Assembly (NCBI RefSeq): GCF_009671205.1
Contig: NZ_CP045309.1
Span: forward strand, 1,550,001-1,614,000
Source: Micromonospora terminaliae
GTDB taxonomy: Bacteria; Actinomycetota; Actinomycetes; Mycobacteriales; Micromonosporaceae
Direction of reading: 5' to 3'
DNA: 64,000 nucleotides
Part shown: positions 41,359 to 50,773 of the stretch, piece by piece
Layout: the number at the start of each line of letters is the position of its first letter
Position numbering within the stretch: position 1 is the stretch's first letter
Notes under the pieces: model-generated
Told to the model about the DNA's origin: nothing
The model's input: the letters and a program-made list of their open reading frames with translations, nothing else
The model's database searches: none
Made by a program: the position numbers and the translations under genes

Positions 41359-41669
41359 GATCCCTCCTCCCGCCGTGCGCCCGGTCCGGGCGGCGGTTGC
41401 GTCCCGGGCGCCGGGCGTCCCGCGGCCAGCACCGCGAGGACGACCGCCGCGGCGGCGAAACCGGACTCCACGACCAGCGGCCACACCGCCGGCCCGCCGG
41501 GCGCGGTGTCCACGAGGCCCGCGACGATGGCGCCGAGCAGCGCGGCGGCCACCCCGAGCGCGAGGGTCAGCCAGACCGGCGCCGCCGTACGCCCCGGCAC
41601 GACCAGGCGACCCACCGCGCCGACGGCGAGCCCGACGAGGAGCGCCCCGACCAGCGTGCCGCCGTCCAC
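41355..41669 (-). CDS. Small membrane protein resembling transglycosylase-associated/GlsB-type proteins
   Basis: A 104-residue protein with about three membrane helices (residues 5-20, 30-50 and 62-84) and a proline-rich tail. The opening LVGALLVGLAVGAVGRLVVPG resembles the GlsB/YeaQ/YmgE stress-membrane family (G-x2-[GA]-x-[LI]-GR-[LIV]-[LIV]-x-PG). The role is unknown. GTG 41669 has GGGAGG seven bases upstream. First gene of the operon with the STAS and BON genes; the stops and starts overlap, so the three are translationally coupled. Divergent from the response-regulator gene. Confidence 0.72.
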   Translation of the reverse strand: MDGGTLVGALLVGLAVGAVGRLVVPGRTAAPVWLTLALGVAAALLGAIVAGLVDTAPGGPAVWPLVVESGFAAAAVVLAVLAAGRPAPGTQPPPGPGARREEGS

Positions 41670-41824
41670 GGTTCCTCCCTCGCCGGCCTCGGTGTCCGGT
41701 TCCGGTTCCCACCCTGCGCAAGGACCGTGGAGGGCGTCCCGCGGTTGTATGACAGTTCCATGACAAAAGCCGGGAACGGCGGACGCGGTTGGGTGACCCG
41801 AGGGCGGGCCGTCATGATGCGGAT

Positions 41825-42499
41825 ATGACGGCCGTACTGGTGATCGAGGACGACGACCGCATCCGGCTCGCACTGCTGCTCGCCCTCGAGGAGGAGGGCT
41901 ACTCCGCGTCCGGGGCGGCGACCGCGGAGGAGGGCCTGCGCCGGCAGCGGGAGGACCCGGCCGACCACGTGCTGGTGGACCTCATGCTGCCCGGCCTCGA
42001 CGGCTTCGAGTGCATCCGCCGGCTGCGCCGCGACGACGACGTCCCGATCGTGGTGGTCAGCGCCCGCGACGACACCCACGACATCGTCGCCGCGCTGGAG
42101 GCCGGCGCCGACGACTACGTGGTCAAGCCGGTGGCGATCAAGGAGCTGTCCGCACGGCTGCGGGCCCTGCGCCGGCGCGGCCGCGTCGTCGTGGACGCCG
42201 TACCCGCCCAGGTCTTCGGCGACCTGGAGATCAGCGCCGAGGCCGGCGAGGTGCGCCGCGCCGGCCGGCCCGTCGCGGTGACCCGTACCGAGTTCCGGCT
42301 GCTCTGCGAGCTGGCCGAGCACGCCGGCCGGGTCCTGTCCCGCCAGCAGCTGCTGCGCCGGGTCTGGGGGTACGAGACCGGCGACGAGCGGCTGGTCGAC
42401 GTGCACGTGGGCCGGTTGCGGCAGAAGATCGAGCCGGACCCGGCCAACCCCCGGCACCTGGTCACCCTCCGCGGCCTCGGCTACAAGCTCCAGCGATGA
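41825..42499 (+). CDS. OmpR-family response regulator
   Basis: A 224-residue cytoplasmic regulator. The receiver domain (1-118) has the acidic pocket EDDD (8-11), the phosphoacceptor Asp52 in VLVDLMLPG, Ser/Thr at VVSAR and Lys in VVKPVA. The C-terminal winged helix (about 128-224) ends RQKIEPDPANPRHLVTLRG then LGYKLQ. It is a normal-size pair with the sensor kinase, whose start overlaps by four bases (ATGA). The arrangement with a lipoprotein resembles actinobacterial envelope-stress systems (CseB-CseC-like or MtrAB-like), but the trigger is unknown. CATGAT ends six bases before the ATG. Confidence 0.93.
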   Translation: MTAVLVIEDDDRIRLALLLALEEEGYSASGAATAEEGLRRQREDPADHVLVDLMLPGLDGFECIRRLRRDDDVPIVVVSARDDTHDIVAALEAGADDYVVKPVAIKELSARLRALRRRGRVVVDAVPAQVFGDLEISAEAGEVRRAGRPVAVTRTEFRLLCELAEHAGRVLSRQQLLRRVWGYETGDERLVDVHVGRLRQKIEPDPANPRHLVTLRGLGYKLQR

Positions 42500-43845
42500 C
42501 CCGCCTCGGACTGCGCGCCCGCGTGACCGCCGCGTTCGCCGTCGGCGCGTTGCTGCTCGCCGCGGTGATGGCCCTCTTCTCGTACGACCTGACGCGCCGT
42601 TCGCTGCTCGACGAGCGGGAGCGCACCGCCGTCCGGGCCGCCTACTACGACGCCGCGGTGGTCCGGTCCGGGCTGGACACCGGGACCCCGGACGTGGTGG
42701 CGGTGCTGCGCTCCCTGGACACCGGCAGCAGCCGCCGGCCGCTGCTGCACCTGCGCGACGGCTGGTACGCCCGCACCGCCGACGTCGGGGCCGGCTCGGT
42801 CCCGGTGGAACTGCAGCGGATGGTCGCCGCCGGCCAGCCGGCCGTGCAGCGGGTCCGGCTGGACGGGCAGCCCACCCTGCTTGTCGGCGTCCCGCTCGCC
42901 GGCGAGCTGGGCTACTACGAGCTGACCTCGTTGCGCGAGGTCGAGGGGACCTTCCAGGTGGTCGGGCTGGCGCTGACCGCGGTGGCCATCATGGTGGCCG
43001 GGGCCGGCGCCGCCCTCGGCTGGTACGCGACCCGGCACAGCCTCCGGCCGCTCACCGCGGTCGCCGACGCCGCCGAGCGGATCGCCGCCGGCGACTTCGC
43101 CACCCGGCTCGACCCCACCACCGATCCGGACCTCACGCGGCTCTCCACCTCGTTCAACCACATGGTCGACCAGTTGGTGCGGCGGATCGAGCGGGACCGC
43201 CGGTTCGCTGCCGACGTCAGTCACGAGCTGCGTTCCCCGTTGCAGACCCTGGCCGCCGCCGCGAGCGTGCTGACCCGTCGCCAGGAGCACCAGGACGCGC
43301 GTACCGCGACCGCGGCGGGACTGGTGGCCGACGAGGTGGCCCGGTTCCAGCGCCTGGTGGACGACCTGATCCAGCTGGCCCGCACCGAACAGCCCGCGCA
43401 CCGCGACACGGTCGACGTGCCCGCGCTGGCCCGCGCGGCCTGCCGGGAGCGCGCGCTGCCGGAGAGCCTCGTCGAGGTTGCCGACGGCACCCCGGCGCAG
43501 TGGCGGGTCGACCGGCGCCGGGTCGAGCAGATCCTGCTCAACCTGCTCGACAACGCCGTGCGCTACGGCGGCGGCCCGGTCGCCGTACGCCTCGGGCTGC
43601 ACGACGGGATCGGCGTGCTGGAGGTCGACGACGACGGCCCGGGCGTACCGGAGGACGACCGGGAGATCATCTTCGACCGCTTCGTGCGGGGCCGGGCCGC
43701 CCACGCCCGGGCCGGCACCGACGGCACCGGCCTCGGCCTCGCCCTGGTGGCCCAGCACGCCGCCGCGCACGGCGGGCACGCGGCCGTGGTGGACCGCGAC
43801 CGGGGCGCCCGGTTCCGGGTCGAGCTGCCGGGGGCCGGCGGATGA
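42496..43845 (+). CDS. Sensor histidine kinase of the two-component system
   Basis: A 449-residue membrane kinase. Two membrane helices (residues about 9-30 and 157-178) flank an extracytoplasmic sensor region of about 125 residues. HAMP follows (about 178-232), then HisKA with the phosphoacceptor histidine in ADVSHELRSPLQ (near residue 243), and HATPase_c with N-box LLNLLDNAVRYG, G1 DDDGPGVPE and GTGLGLALV. The sensor domain is alanine/arginine-rich and not recognisable. It is coupled by overlap to the response regulator before it and the lipoprotein after it (ATGA both), so all three are expected to act together at the envelope. Confidence 0.93.
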   Translation: MTRLGLRARVTAAFAVGALLLAAVMALFSYDLTRRSLLDERERTAVRAAYYDAAVVRSGLDTGTPDVVAVLRSLDTGSSRRPLLHLRDGWYARTADVGAGSVPVELQRMVAAGQPAVQRVRLDGQPTLLVGVPLAGELGYYELTSLREVEGTFQVVGLALTAVAIMVAGAGAALGWYATRHSLRPLTAVADAAERIAAGDFATRLDPTTDPDLTRLSTSFNHMVDQLVRRIERDRRFAADVSHELRSPLQTLAAAASVLTRRQEHQDARTATAAGLVADEVARFQRLVDDLIQLARTEQPAHRDTVDVPALARAACRERALPESLVEVADGTPAQWRVDRRRVEQILLNLLDNAVRYGGGPVAVRLGLHDGIGVLEVDDDGPGVPEDDREIIFDRFVRGRAAHARAGTDGTGLGLALVAQHAAAHGGHAAVVDRDRGARFRVELPGAGG

Positions 43846-44402
43846 CCCGGCGGCTGCTCCCGGTGCTGCTCGCCGCCGCGCTGCTCGGCGGCTGCGGGGT
43901 GCCGGTCGACGACGAGCCGCGGCGGGTGCAGCCGCCGCCCGGCGGTTTCCCGACGCCCGCGGGCACGGCCACGGCCGAACCGGACGGGCGGGTCGACGAG
44001 CCGCTCTGCTTCGTCCGGGGCGACGGGCTGGCGGTGGCGACCCGACGGTTCGACGGCCTGCCCGACGTGGACGCCCACCTGCAACACCTGCTGGCCGGGC
44101 CGGACGGCGCCGAGCGGGACCGGGGGCTCGCCACCGCCCTGCCGGGCACGGTGGCGGTGGCCGGGGCCAGCCTGACGGGCGCCGTGGCCACCGTCGACGT
44201 GCGGCAGGCCGGCGAGGAGACCGGCCGCAACGACGAGGTCCTCGCCTTCGGGCAGATCGTCTGCACGCTGACCCAGCGCCCCGATGTCGACAGCGTGGCG
44301 TTCCGCCGGGACGGGCAGCCGCTGGAGGTGCCCCGGGCCGACGGCAACGTGTCCGCGCTGCCGCTCACCGCCGCCGACTACCGGCCGCTGCTGGGCCGCT
44401 GA
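43842..44402 (+). CDS. GerMN-domain-like lipoprotein
   Basis: A 186-residue exported lipoprotein. The signal peptide has the lipobox LLGGC (Cys near residue 18). A proline-rich region leads to a GerMN/LpqB-like domain (about 55-180) with LQHLLAGPDGAERDRGLATAL, ATVDVRQAGEETG and LAFGQIVCTLTQRP, all characteristic of the GerM fold. It probably modulates the partner sensor kinase in the envelope, as LpqB does for MtrB, but the link is inferred from the operon. Start overlaps the kinase stop by four bases. Confidence 0.83.
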   Translation: MTRRLLPVLLAAALLGGCGVPVDDEPRRVQPPPGGFPTPAGTATAEPDGRVDEPLCFVRGDGLAVATRRFDGLPDVDAHLQHLLAGPDGAERDRGLATALPGTVAVAGASLTGAVATVDVRQAGEETGRNDEVLAFGQIVCTLTQRPDVDSVAFRRDGQPLEVPRADGNVSALPLTAADYRPLLGR

Positions 44403-44470
44403 CGGGGCCGAAGTGGCGGTGGCCACACGTAAATGTCCGCTTATGAGGCAAATATCCATCGTCCGTTCGG

Positions 44471-44500
44471 TTGATTAGCCGCCGGACTTTGGTCTAGGGT
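44471..44500 (+). promoter_or_regulatory. Promoter of the SigF-like gene
   Basis: TTGATT (44471-44476), an 18-base spacer and TAGGGT (44495-44500) make a plausible promoter. The predicted leader is about 50 bases and ends in AGGAAGG before the ATG at 44558. The surrounding 150 bases are unusually AT-rich for this genome. Confidence 0.5.
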
Positions 44501-44557
44501 GGCTGGCACGACCGGTGCTCAGGAGGCACCCGTTCTCCTCAGGACAGGAAGGGCAGC

Positions 44558-45370
44558 ATGACCACGACGACCATCGCGCCGACGACCACCGGCGAGGTGC
44601 ACCGCACGGCGGTGACCGGCGAGGAGACCCGTGCCAGCGAGCTGATCGCCGCCCTGGCCGAGCTGCCCGAGGGTCACCCGCAGCGGGCGGCCCTGCGCAA
44701 CCAGGTCATCGAGGCGTGGCTGCCGCTGGCCAACCACCTCGCCGCCCGCTACAGCGGCCGCGGCGAGCCGGCCGGCGACCTGGCCCAGACCGCGGCCCTC
44801 GGCCTGATCAAGGCGGTGGACCGGTTCGACGCCTCCCGGGGCGTGGACTTCGCCGGCTTCGCCATCCCGACCATCCTCGGTGAGATCAAGCGGCACTTCC
44901 GCGACCGCACCTGGAACATCCGGGTCCCGCGCCGCCTCCAGGAGCTGCGGCTGCGCATCTCGGAGGCGAACAGCACGCTGACCCAGACCCTCAACCGGGC
45001 CCCGACGGTCGCCGACATCGCCAGCCACCTCGACGTCACCGAGGAAGAGGTGCTCGAGGGCCTGGAAGGCGCCCGCGCCTACAACGCCGTCTCGCTCTCC
45101 ACCCCGATCGGCGACGGCGACAGCGCCACCGAGCTGGGCGACACCCTCGGCACCGAGGACAACGAGTACGAGCTGGCCGAGCTGCGCGCCTCGCTCGGCC
45201 CGGCGCTCGCCACCCTCGACGAGCGTGAGCAGAAGATCCTCACCCTGCGCTTCTACGGCAACCTGACCCAGAGCGAGATCGCCGCCCGGGTCGGCGTGTC
45301 CCAGATGCACGTGTCCCGGCTGCTCGCCCGCGCGCTGACCAAGCTGCGCGGCCAGCTCACCGAGGCCTGA
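44558..45370 (+). CDS. SigB/SigF-family alternative sigma factor
   Basis: A 270-residue stress/development-type sigma-70 factor. Region 2 includes ANHLAARYSGRGEPAGDLAQ, ALGLIKAVDRFDASRGVDF and the -10-binding FAIPTILGEIKRHFRDRTW (2.4). Region 3 is VPRRLQELRLRISEANSTL ... RAPTVADIASHL. Region 4 HTH is LTQSEIAARVGVSQMHVSRLL with the -35 recognition helix. It lacks region 1.1, as expected for the group. It likely directs stress, spore or osmotic regulons. No anti-sigma factor (RsbW) is adjacent; the STAS protein 3.2 kb upstream and the hybrid kinase downstream are candidates for its control. Confidence 0.93.
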   Translation: MTTTTIAPTTTGEVHRTAVTGEETRASELIAALAELPEGHPQRAALRNQVIEAWLPLANHLAARYSGRGEPAGDLAQTAALGLIKAVDRFDASRGVDFAGFAIPTILGEIKRHFRDRTWNIRVPRRLQELRLRISEANSTLTQTLNRAPTVADIASHLDVTEEEVLEGLEGARAYNAVSLSTPIGDGDSATELGDTLGTEDNEYELAELRASLGPALATLDEREQKILTLRFYGNLTQSEIAARVGVSQMHVSRLLARALTKLRGQLTEA

Positions 45371-45444
45371 TCCGCCCGGGCGCCACACCCGCCCGAGTCC
45401 GTCCCTCCCGGCGCACGCGGCGCTGCCGCCGCGCCCCGGGCCTG

Positions 45445-45484
45445 CGCACCGCCACCGACTCCCCTCGGTGGCGGTGCGTTTCTC
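45445..45484 (+). terminator. Strong intrinsic terminator after the SigF-like gene
   Basis: A perfect 14-base stem (45445-45458 with 45465-45478) closes a six-base loop CTCCCC and is followed by TTTCTCT. This is the clearest intrinsic terminator in the window. Confidence 0.9.
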
Positions 45485-45528
45485 TCGCCACCCGCCTCGC
45501 CCGCCCAGCGGGCCGGGGCGGGTGTGTG

Positions 45529-45534
45529 CATACT
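45529..45534 (+). promoter_or_regulatory. Extended -10 of the multi-HAMP kinase
   Basis: CATACT with a TG two bases upstream (TGTGCATACT) is a reasonable extended -10, giving a leader of about 49 bases to GTG 45590. No clear -35. Confidence 0.35.
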
Positions 45535-45589
45535 TGCGCGGTTGCAATCGTTGCCCGGGCGCCCCGCCCCGGCTGTCACAGAGGCGGTA

Positions 45590-48500
45590 GTGGTGGTCGA
45601 CCAGACGATCCCGCGGCGACGCGAAACAACTCCGGCGGCCGGCGCCTCCGTGGCCGATCCGGGCCTGCGTCAGCTACTGGCCGGTCTCACCGCGGTCCGC
45701 GACGGCGACTTCGGCACCCGGCTGCCGGAGGACGCCGACGGGCTGCTCGGCGAGATCGCCACCGTCTTCAACGGCATGGTCGACCAGCTCTCGCTGTTCA
45801 CCTCCGAGGTCACCCGGGTGGCCCGGGAGGTCGGCACCGAGGGGCAGCTCGGCGGCCAGGCCGACGTGCCGGGCGTCTCCGGCACCTGGAAGGACCTGAC
45901 CGACTCGGTCAACGCGATGGCCGGCAACCTGACCGACCAGGTGCGCGACATCGCCGAGGTGGCCACCGCGGTGGCCCGGGGCGACCTGTCGCAGAAGATC
46001 ACCGTGGACGTGCGCGGCGAGATCCTGGAGCTGAAGGTCACCATCAACACGATGGTGGACCAGCTCTCGTCGTTCGCCGACGAGGTGACCCGGGTGGCCC
46101 GGGAGGTCGGCAGCGAGGGCCGCCTCGGCGGTCAGGCCGAGGTGCCCGGCGTGGCCGGCACCTGGCGGGACCTGACCGACTCGGTGAACTTCATGGCCGG
46201 CAACCTGACCAGCCAGGTGCGCAACATCGCCCAGGTGACCACGGCGGTGGCCCGGGGCGACCTGTCGCAGAAGATCACGGTCGACGCCCGGGGCGAGATC
46301 CTGGAGCTGAAGAGCACCATCAACACGATGGTGGACCAGCTCTCGTCGTTCGCCGACGAGGTGACCCGGGTGGCCCGCGAGGTCGGCACCGACGGCCGGC
46401 TCGGCGGTCAGGCACAGGTCAGCGGCGTCGCGGGCACCTGGCGCGACCTCACCGACTCGGTGAACTCGATGGCGGTCAACCTCACCGACCAGGTGCGCAG
46501 CATCGCCCAGGTGGCCACCGCGGTGGCCCGGGGCGACCTGTCGCAGAAGATCACCGTCACCGCGCACGGCGAGATCCTGGAGCTGAAGAACACCATCAAC
46601 ACGATGGTGGACCAGCTCTCGTCGTTCGCCGACGAGGTGACCCGGGTGGCCCGCGAGGTCGGCACCGAGGGCCGCCTCGGCGGCCAGGCCGACGTCAAGG
46701 GCGTCTCCGGCACGTGGAAGGACCTCACCGAGTCGGTGAACGTCATGGCGGACAACCTCACCGCCCAGGTCCGCAGCATCGCCGAGGTCACCACCGCGGT
46801 CGCCAAGGGTGACCTGACGCAGAAGATCCGGGTGGACGCCCGCGGCGAGATCCTCGCCCTGAAGGAGACCATCAACACGATGGTCGACCAGCTCTCCGCG
46901 TTCGCCGACGAGGTGACCCGGGTGGCCCGCGAGGTGGGCACCGAGGGCCGGCTCGGCGGCCAGGCCCGGGTCTCCAACGTGGCCGGCACCTGGAAGGACC
47001 TGACCGACAACGTCAACGAGATGGCGAACAACCTGACCAACCAGGTGCGCTCCATCGCGCTGGTCGCCACCGCGGTCGCCCAGGGCGACCTCAGCCGGCA
47101 GATCACCGTCGAGGCCAAGGGCGAGGTCGCCGTGCTCGCCCAGACCATCAACACGATGGTCGGCACGCTCAGCGCGTTCGCCGACGAGGTGACCCGGGTG
47201 GCCCGCGAGGTGGGCACCGAGGGCCAGCTCGGCGGCCAGGCCCGGGTGCCCAACGTGGCCGGCACCTGGAAGGACCTGACCGACAACGTCAACTCGATGG
47301 CGAACAACCTTACCGGCCAGGTGCGCAACATCGCCCAGGTGACCACGGCGGTGGCACAGGGCGACCTGACCAAGAAGATCGACGTGGACGCCCGCGGCGA
47401 GATCCTGGAGCTCAAGACCACCATCAACACGATGGTCGACCAGCTCTCCAGCTTCGCGGCCGAGGTCACCCGGGTGGCCCGGGAGGTCGGCAGCGAGGGC
47501 CGCCTCGGCGGCCAGGCCGAGGTGGAGGGCGTCTCCGGCACCTGGAAGCGGCTCACCGAGAACGTCAACGAGCTGGCCGGGAACCTCACCCGGCAGGTGC
47601 GCGCCATCGCCGAGGTGACCAGCGCCGTCGCCACCGGCGACCTGACCCGCTCGATCACCGTCGACGCCTCCGGCGAGGTCGCCGAGCTCAAGGACAACAT
47701 CAACTCCATGGTGGAGTCGCTGCGCGAGACCACCCGCACCAACCAGGAACAGGACTGGCTCAAGACCAACCTGGCCCGCATCTCCGGGCTCATGCAGGGC
47801 CACCGGGACCTGGAGGTCGTCGCCGGGCTGGTGATGAACGAGCTGGCCCCGCTGGTCTCCGCGCAGCTCGGCACGTTCCTGCTGGTCGACGAGGCCGCCG
47901 ACGGCCGCGGCCTGCGGGTGGTCGGCGGCTACGGCCACGACGCCAGCCGCCGCCGCTACGCCCTCGGTGACTCGCTGGTCGGGCAGGCCGCGCTCAGCAA
48001 GCGGGCCATCGTGGTGGACGCCGTACCGGCCGACTACGTCACCGTCTCGTCCAGCCTGGGCGCGGCCGTGCCGCTGCACCTGGTCGTGCTGCCCATCCTG
48101 TTCGAGGACCAGGTCCTCGGCGTCATCGAGCTGGCCAGCATGGGCCGGTTCACCGACGTCCAGCGTGACTTCCTCGAACAGCTCACCGAGACCATCGGCG
48201 TCAACGTCAACACCATCGTGGCCAACGCCCGCACCGACGTCCTGCTGACCGAGTCGCAGCGACTGGCCGCCGAGCTGCAGGCCCGCTCGGAGGAGTTGCA
48301 GGCCCGCTCCGAGGAGCTCCAGAGCTCCAACGCCGAGCTGGAGGAGAAGGCCGCCCTGCTGGCCCGGCAGAACCACGACATCGAGACGAAGAACTCCGAG
48401 ATCGAGCAGGCCCGGCAGGAGCTGGAGGCCCGCGCCCAGCAGCTCGCGCTCGCCTCGAAGTACAAGTCGGAGTTCCTCGCCAACATGAGCCACGAGCTGC

Positions 48501-50101
48501 GTACGCCGCTGAACTCGCTGCTCATTCTGGCCCAGCTGCTGGCCCAGAACCCCAACCGCAACCTCACCCCGAAGCAGGTCGAGTACGCCACCGTCATCCA
48601 CTCGGCCGGCGCCGACCTGCTCCAGCTCATCAACGACATCCTCGACCTGTCCAAGGTCGAGGCCGGCAAGATGGACATCAACCCGGAGACGTTCGAGCTG
48701 TCGACGCTCCGCGACTACGTCGACGCCACGTTCCGCCCGCTCACCACGCCGCGCGGGCTGGAGCTGGACCTGGTCACCGGCCCCGACGTGCCGGCCCGCG
48801 TGCACACCGACGAGCAGCGGCTGCGGCAGGTGCTGCGCAACCTCGTCTCCAACGCGGTCAAGTTCACCGAGAAGGGCCGGGTGCAGCTGCGCATCGAGCG
48901 GGCCCGCCCGGACGAGCTGCCGGCCGGGATGCCCACCACGGACCCGGTCATCGCGTTCCGCGTCGTCGACACCGGCATCGGCATCGCCGAGCAGCACCTG
49001 ACCGCCATCTTCGACGCGTTCCAGCAGGCCGACGGCACCACCAGCCGCCGCTACGGCGGCACCGGCCTGGGCCTGTCCATCAGCCGGGAGATCGCCCGGC
49101 TGCTCGGCGGGCAGATCACCGCGGAGAGCGTCCTCGGCCAGGGCAGCACCTTCACCCTCTACCTGCCGGCCACGGCCACGCCGGCGCTGCCCGACACCGG
49201 CCTCGGCCTTCCGGCCTCCGCCACCACGGCTCCCGTCGAGTCGGAGGCCCAGCGCTGGGTGGAGCAGCAGCAGCGCCGGGTGCTGGTGCTCGAACCGCAC
49301 GAGAAGGGGCTGCTCACCCTGCTGGTCCGCGGGGTGGCCGCCGACACCGGCGGTCCGGTCGAGGTGACCACCGCGGTGGACGTCGAGTCAGCCGTCGACA
49401 CGCTCGCCCGGCACCGGCACCACCTGCTCGTGGTGCAGCTCGACCCGGGCGACGAGCACGGCACCGCGCTGCTCCGGGCGCTGCACGAGCACCCCGGCCT
49501 GCGCGGCCTGCCGGTGCTCGCGTACCACGGGCAGCCGCTCGCGGGCGGCCAGGAGACCCTGCTCCAGGGGATGGCCGCGGACCGCCCGCTGGAGATCCTC
49601 GGCAGCCTCGACGAGTTGCGGGAACGGATCGTGCTGCACCTCACGGCGGACGCCCCCGAGCGGGTGCCGTCGTTCACGGCGCCGGTGGCCGACCGCAGCC
49701 CGGTCAGCGACCCGGTGGTCCGGGAGCTCTCGGGCCGCAAGGTGCTCGTGGTCGACGACGACGCCCGCAACGTCTTCGCCCTGACCAACATCCTCGAACT
49801 GCACGGCATGGACGTGGTCTACGCGGAGAACGGGCGCAAGGGCATCGAGACGCTGATGCGGCACGACGACATCGACCTCGTGCTGATGGACGTCATGATG
49901 CCCGAGATGGACGGGTACGCGGCCACCGCCGCGATCCGCGCCATGCCCCGCTACGCGGACCTGCCGATCATCGCGGTGACCGCGAAGGCGATGCGGGGGG
50001 ACCGGGAGAAGAGCATCTCCTCGGGCGCCAGCGACTACGTGACCAAGCCGGTCGACGCGGAGGATCTCCTCACCTGCATCCACCGCTGGCTGACCAGCTG
50101 A
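45590..50101 (+). CDS. Soluble multi-HAMP hybrid histidine kinase
   Basis: A 1503-residue kinase without signal peptide or membrane helix. The first about 720 residues are a chain of HAMP-like units with a strict 92-residue period; [10 protein letters not shown] begins near residues 73, 165, 257, 349, 441, 533 and 625, and the DNA repeats are nearly identical every 276 bases. A GAF domain (about 735-885), a coiled coil of [11 protein letters not shown] repeats, HisKA with His968 in [10 protein letters not shown], HATPase_c ([23 protein letters not shown]), a degenerate receiver ([12 protein letters not shown], about 1224-1345, no acidic triad) and a true receiver with Asp1434 in [13 protein letters not shown] follow. 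Domain order matches fungal group III/NikA-like and actinobacterial multi-HAMP kinases, probably sensing osmotic or cytoplasmic state. GTG 45590 follows GAGGCGG. It sits just after the SigF-like gene. Confidence 0.93.
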   Translation: MVVDQTIPRRRETTPAAGASVADPGLRQLLAGLTAVRDGDFGTRLPEDADGLLGEIATVFNGMVDQLSLFTSEVTRVAREVGTEGQLGGQADVPGVSGTWKDLTDSVNAMAGNLTDQVRDIAEVATAVARGDLSQKITVDVRGEILELKVTINTMVDQLSSFADEVTRVAREVGSEGRLGGQAEVPGVAGTWRDLTDSVNFMAGNLTSQVRNIAQVTTAVARGDLSQKITVDARGEILELKSTINTMVDQLSSFADEVTRVAREVGTDGRLGGQAQVSGVAGTWRDLTDSVNSMAVNLTDQVRSIAQVATAVARGDLSQKITVTAHGEILELKNTINTMVDQLSSFADEVTRVAREVGTEGRLGGQADVKGVSGTWKDLTESVNVMADNLTAQVRSIAEVTTAVAKGDLTQKIRVDARGEILALKETINTMVDQLSAFADEVTRVAREVGTEGRLGGQARVSNVAGTWKDLTDNVNEMANNLTNQVRSIALVATAVAQGDLSRQITVEAKGEVAVLAQTINTMVGTLSAFADEVTRVAREVGTEGQLGGQARVPNVAGTWKDLTDNVNSMANNLTGQVRNIAQVTTAVAQGDLTKKIDVDARGEILELKTTINTMVDQLSSFAAEVTRVAREVGSEGRLGGQAEVEGVSGTWKRLTENVNELAGNLTRQVRAIAEVTSAVATGDLTRSITVDASGEVAELKDNINSMVESLRETTRTNQEQDWLKTNLARISGLMQGHRDLEVVAGLVMNELAPLVSAQLGTFLLVDEAADGRGLRVVGGYGHDASRRRYALGDSLVGQAALSKRAIVVDAVPADYVTVSSSLGAAVPLHLVVLPILFEDQVLGVIELASMGRFTDVQRDFLEQLTETIGVNVNTIVANARTDVLLTESQRLAAELQARSEELQARSEELQSSNAELEEKAALLARQNHDIETKNSEIEQARQELEARAQQLALASKYKSEFLANMSHELRTPLNSLLILAQLLAQNPNRNLTPKQVEYATVIHSAGADLLQLINDILDLSKVEAGKMDINPETFELSTLRDYVDATFRPLTTPRGLELDLVTGPDVPARVHTDEQRLRQVLRNLVSNAVKFTEKGRVQLRIERARPDELPAGMPTTDPVIAFRVVDTGIGIAEQHLTAIFDAFQQADGTTSRRYGGTGLGLSISREIARLLGGQITAESVLGQGSTFTLYLPATATPALPDTGLGLPASATTAPVESEAQRWVEQQQRRVLVLEPHEKGLLTLLVRGVAADTGGPVEVTTAVDVESAVDTLARHRHHLLVVQLDPGDEHGTALLRALHEHPGLRGLPVLAYHGQPLAGGQETLLQGMAADRPLEILGSLDELRERIVLHLTADAPERVPSFTAPVADRSPVSDPVVRELSGRKVLVVDDDARNVFALTNILELHGMDVVYAENGRKGIETLMRHDDIDLVLMDVMMPEMDGYAATAAIRAMPRYADLPIIAVTAKAMRGDREKSISSGASDYVTKPVDAEDLLTCIHRWLTS
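45806..47740 (+). repeat. Tandem 276-base HAMP-coding repeats
   Basis: Seven units of 276 bases inside the kinase gene start near 45806, 46082, 46358, 46634, 46910, 47186 and 47462. Long stretches (for example the codons for [19 protein letters not shown]) are almost identical between units, a substrate for recombination and copy-number change. Confidence 0.9.
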
Positions 50102-50186
50102 CCTCGTACCGAGTCACTGCGACGACCTCACCCGGCTGACCTCGACGCCCTCGGCGTCGCCGTCCGCACCCGCCGAGCCAGGGACG

Positions 50187-50717
50187 TCAGGAGGTCTGCT
50201 CCAGAGTGGCCAGCGCCTGGCGCAGCCAGGTGAGTTCCGCGCGTGTGGTGGCGGTCGCGATCGTGAACAGTCCCTGCCGGAAGATGTCGTCGAAGTCGGC
50301 GGCACGCAGCGGCCGGTCGCCGTCCCAGAAGAAGCTGGCGGGCTGGGTGAGGAAGTGCAGCCTGCGCCGCAGCACGGCGGCCTGTGCGGCCGGGTCGTCG
50401 AGGTGACGCAGGAAGGCGAGCACGGTGAACCACCGGTTCTCGTCGGTGATGAACAGTTCGCCGGGTTCGCGGAGCCGGTCTCGCAGCAGCGTGGCGCCCG
50501 CCTCGGTCAGCGACAGCATGTGCCGGGGAGCGGCCGCCCGACCGGGCTGCAGTTCACGGGACAGCAGTCCGGCCGCTTCCATGCGCTTGAGCAGGGGGTA
50601 GAGCGTGCCGTCCGCGATAGGGCGGATGTGCCCGGTCAGGGCCGCGAGGCGTTTGCGCAGGTCGTAGCCGTGCAACGGTCCGTCTCGGAGAAAGCCGAGG
50701 ATCGCGAGCTCCAGCAT
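50187..50717 (-). CDS. PadR-family transcriptional repressor
   Basis: A 176-residue repressor. It begins MLELAILGFLRDGPLHGYDL, the PadR winged-helix signature; the recognition region is ADGTLYPLLKRMEAAGLLSR. The C-terminal helical dimerisation domain (PF10400-like) includes LREPGELFITDENRWF and FWDGDRPLRAADFDDIF. ATG 50717 is chosen because TATGGT (revcomp of 50725-50730) ends seven bases upstream; ATG 50729 would overlap it. It is divergent from the hydrolase gene; the inverted repeat between them is its likely operator. PadR proteins usually respond to aromatic or phenolic compounds; the ligand here is unknown. Confidence 0.92.
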   Translation of the reverse strand: MLELAILGFLRDGPLHGYDLRKRLAALTGHIRPIADGTLYPLLKRMEAAGLLSRELQPGRAAAPRHMLSLTEAGATLLRDRLREPGELFITDENRWFTVLAFLRHLDDPAAQAAVLRRRLHFLTQPASFFWDGDRPLRAADFDDIFRQGLFTIATATTRAELTWLRQALATLEQTS

Positions 50718-50743
50718 GATCACCACCATACCCCCTTGCCGAG

Positions 50744-50763
50744 ATACCTCGGATGCGAGGTAT
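50744..50763. promoter_or_regulatory. Bidirectional PadR operator
   Basis: A perfect inverted repeat ATACCTCG-N4-CGAGGTAT (8-4-8) lies between divergent -10 boxes TATGGT on the minus strand (50730-50725) and TATGGT on the plus strand (50761-50766), each seven bases before its ATG. One bound PadR dimer would block both leaderless promoters. Confidence 0.85.
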
Positions 50764-50773
50764 GGTCTCGATC

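Noticed and set aside
45806..47740. Possible CRISPR-like or satellite repeat
   Set aside because: The 276-base period is exactly 92 codons and stays in frame within the kinase; it encodes HAMP units.
45674..49300. 1208-residue minus-strand open frame opposite the multi-HAMP kinase
   Set aside because: Repetitive mirror of the HAMP repeats ([16 protein letters not shown] units); no family resemblance.
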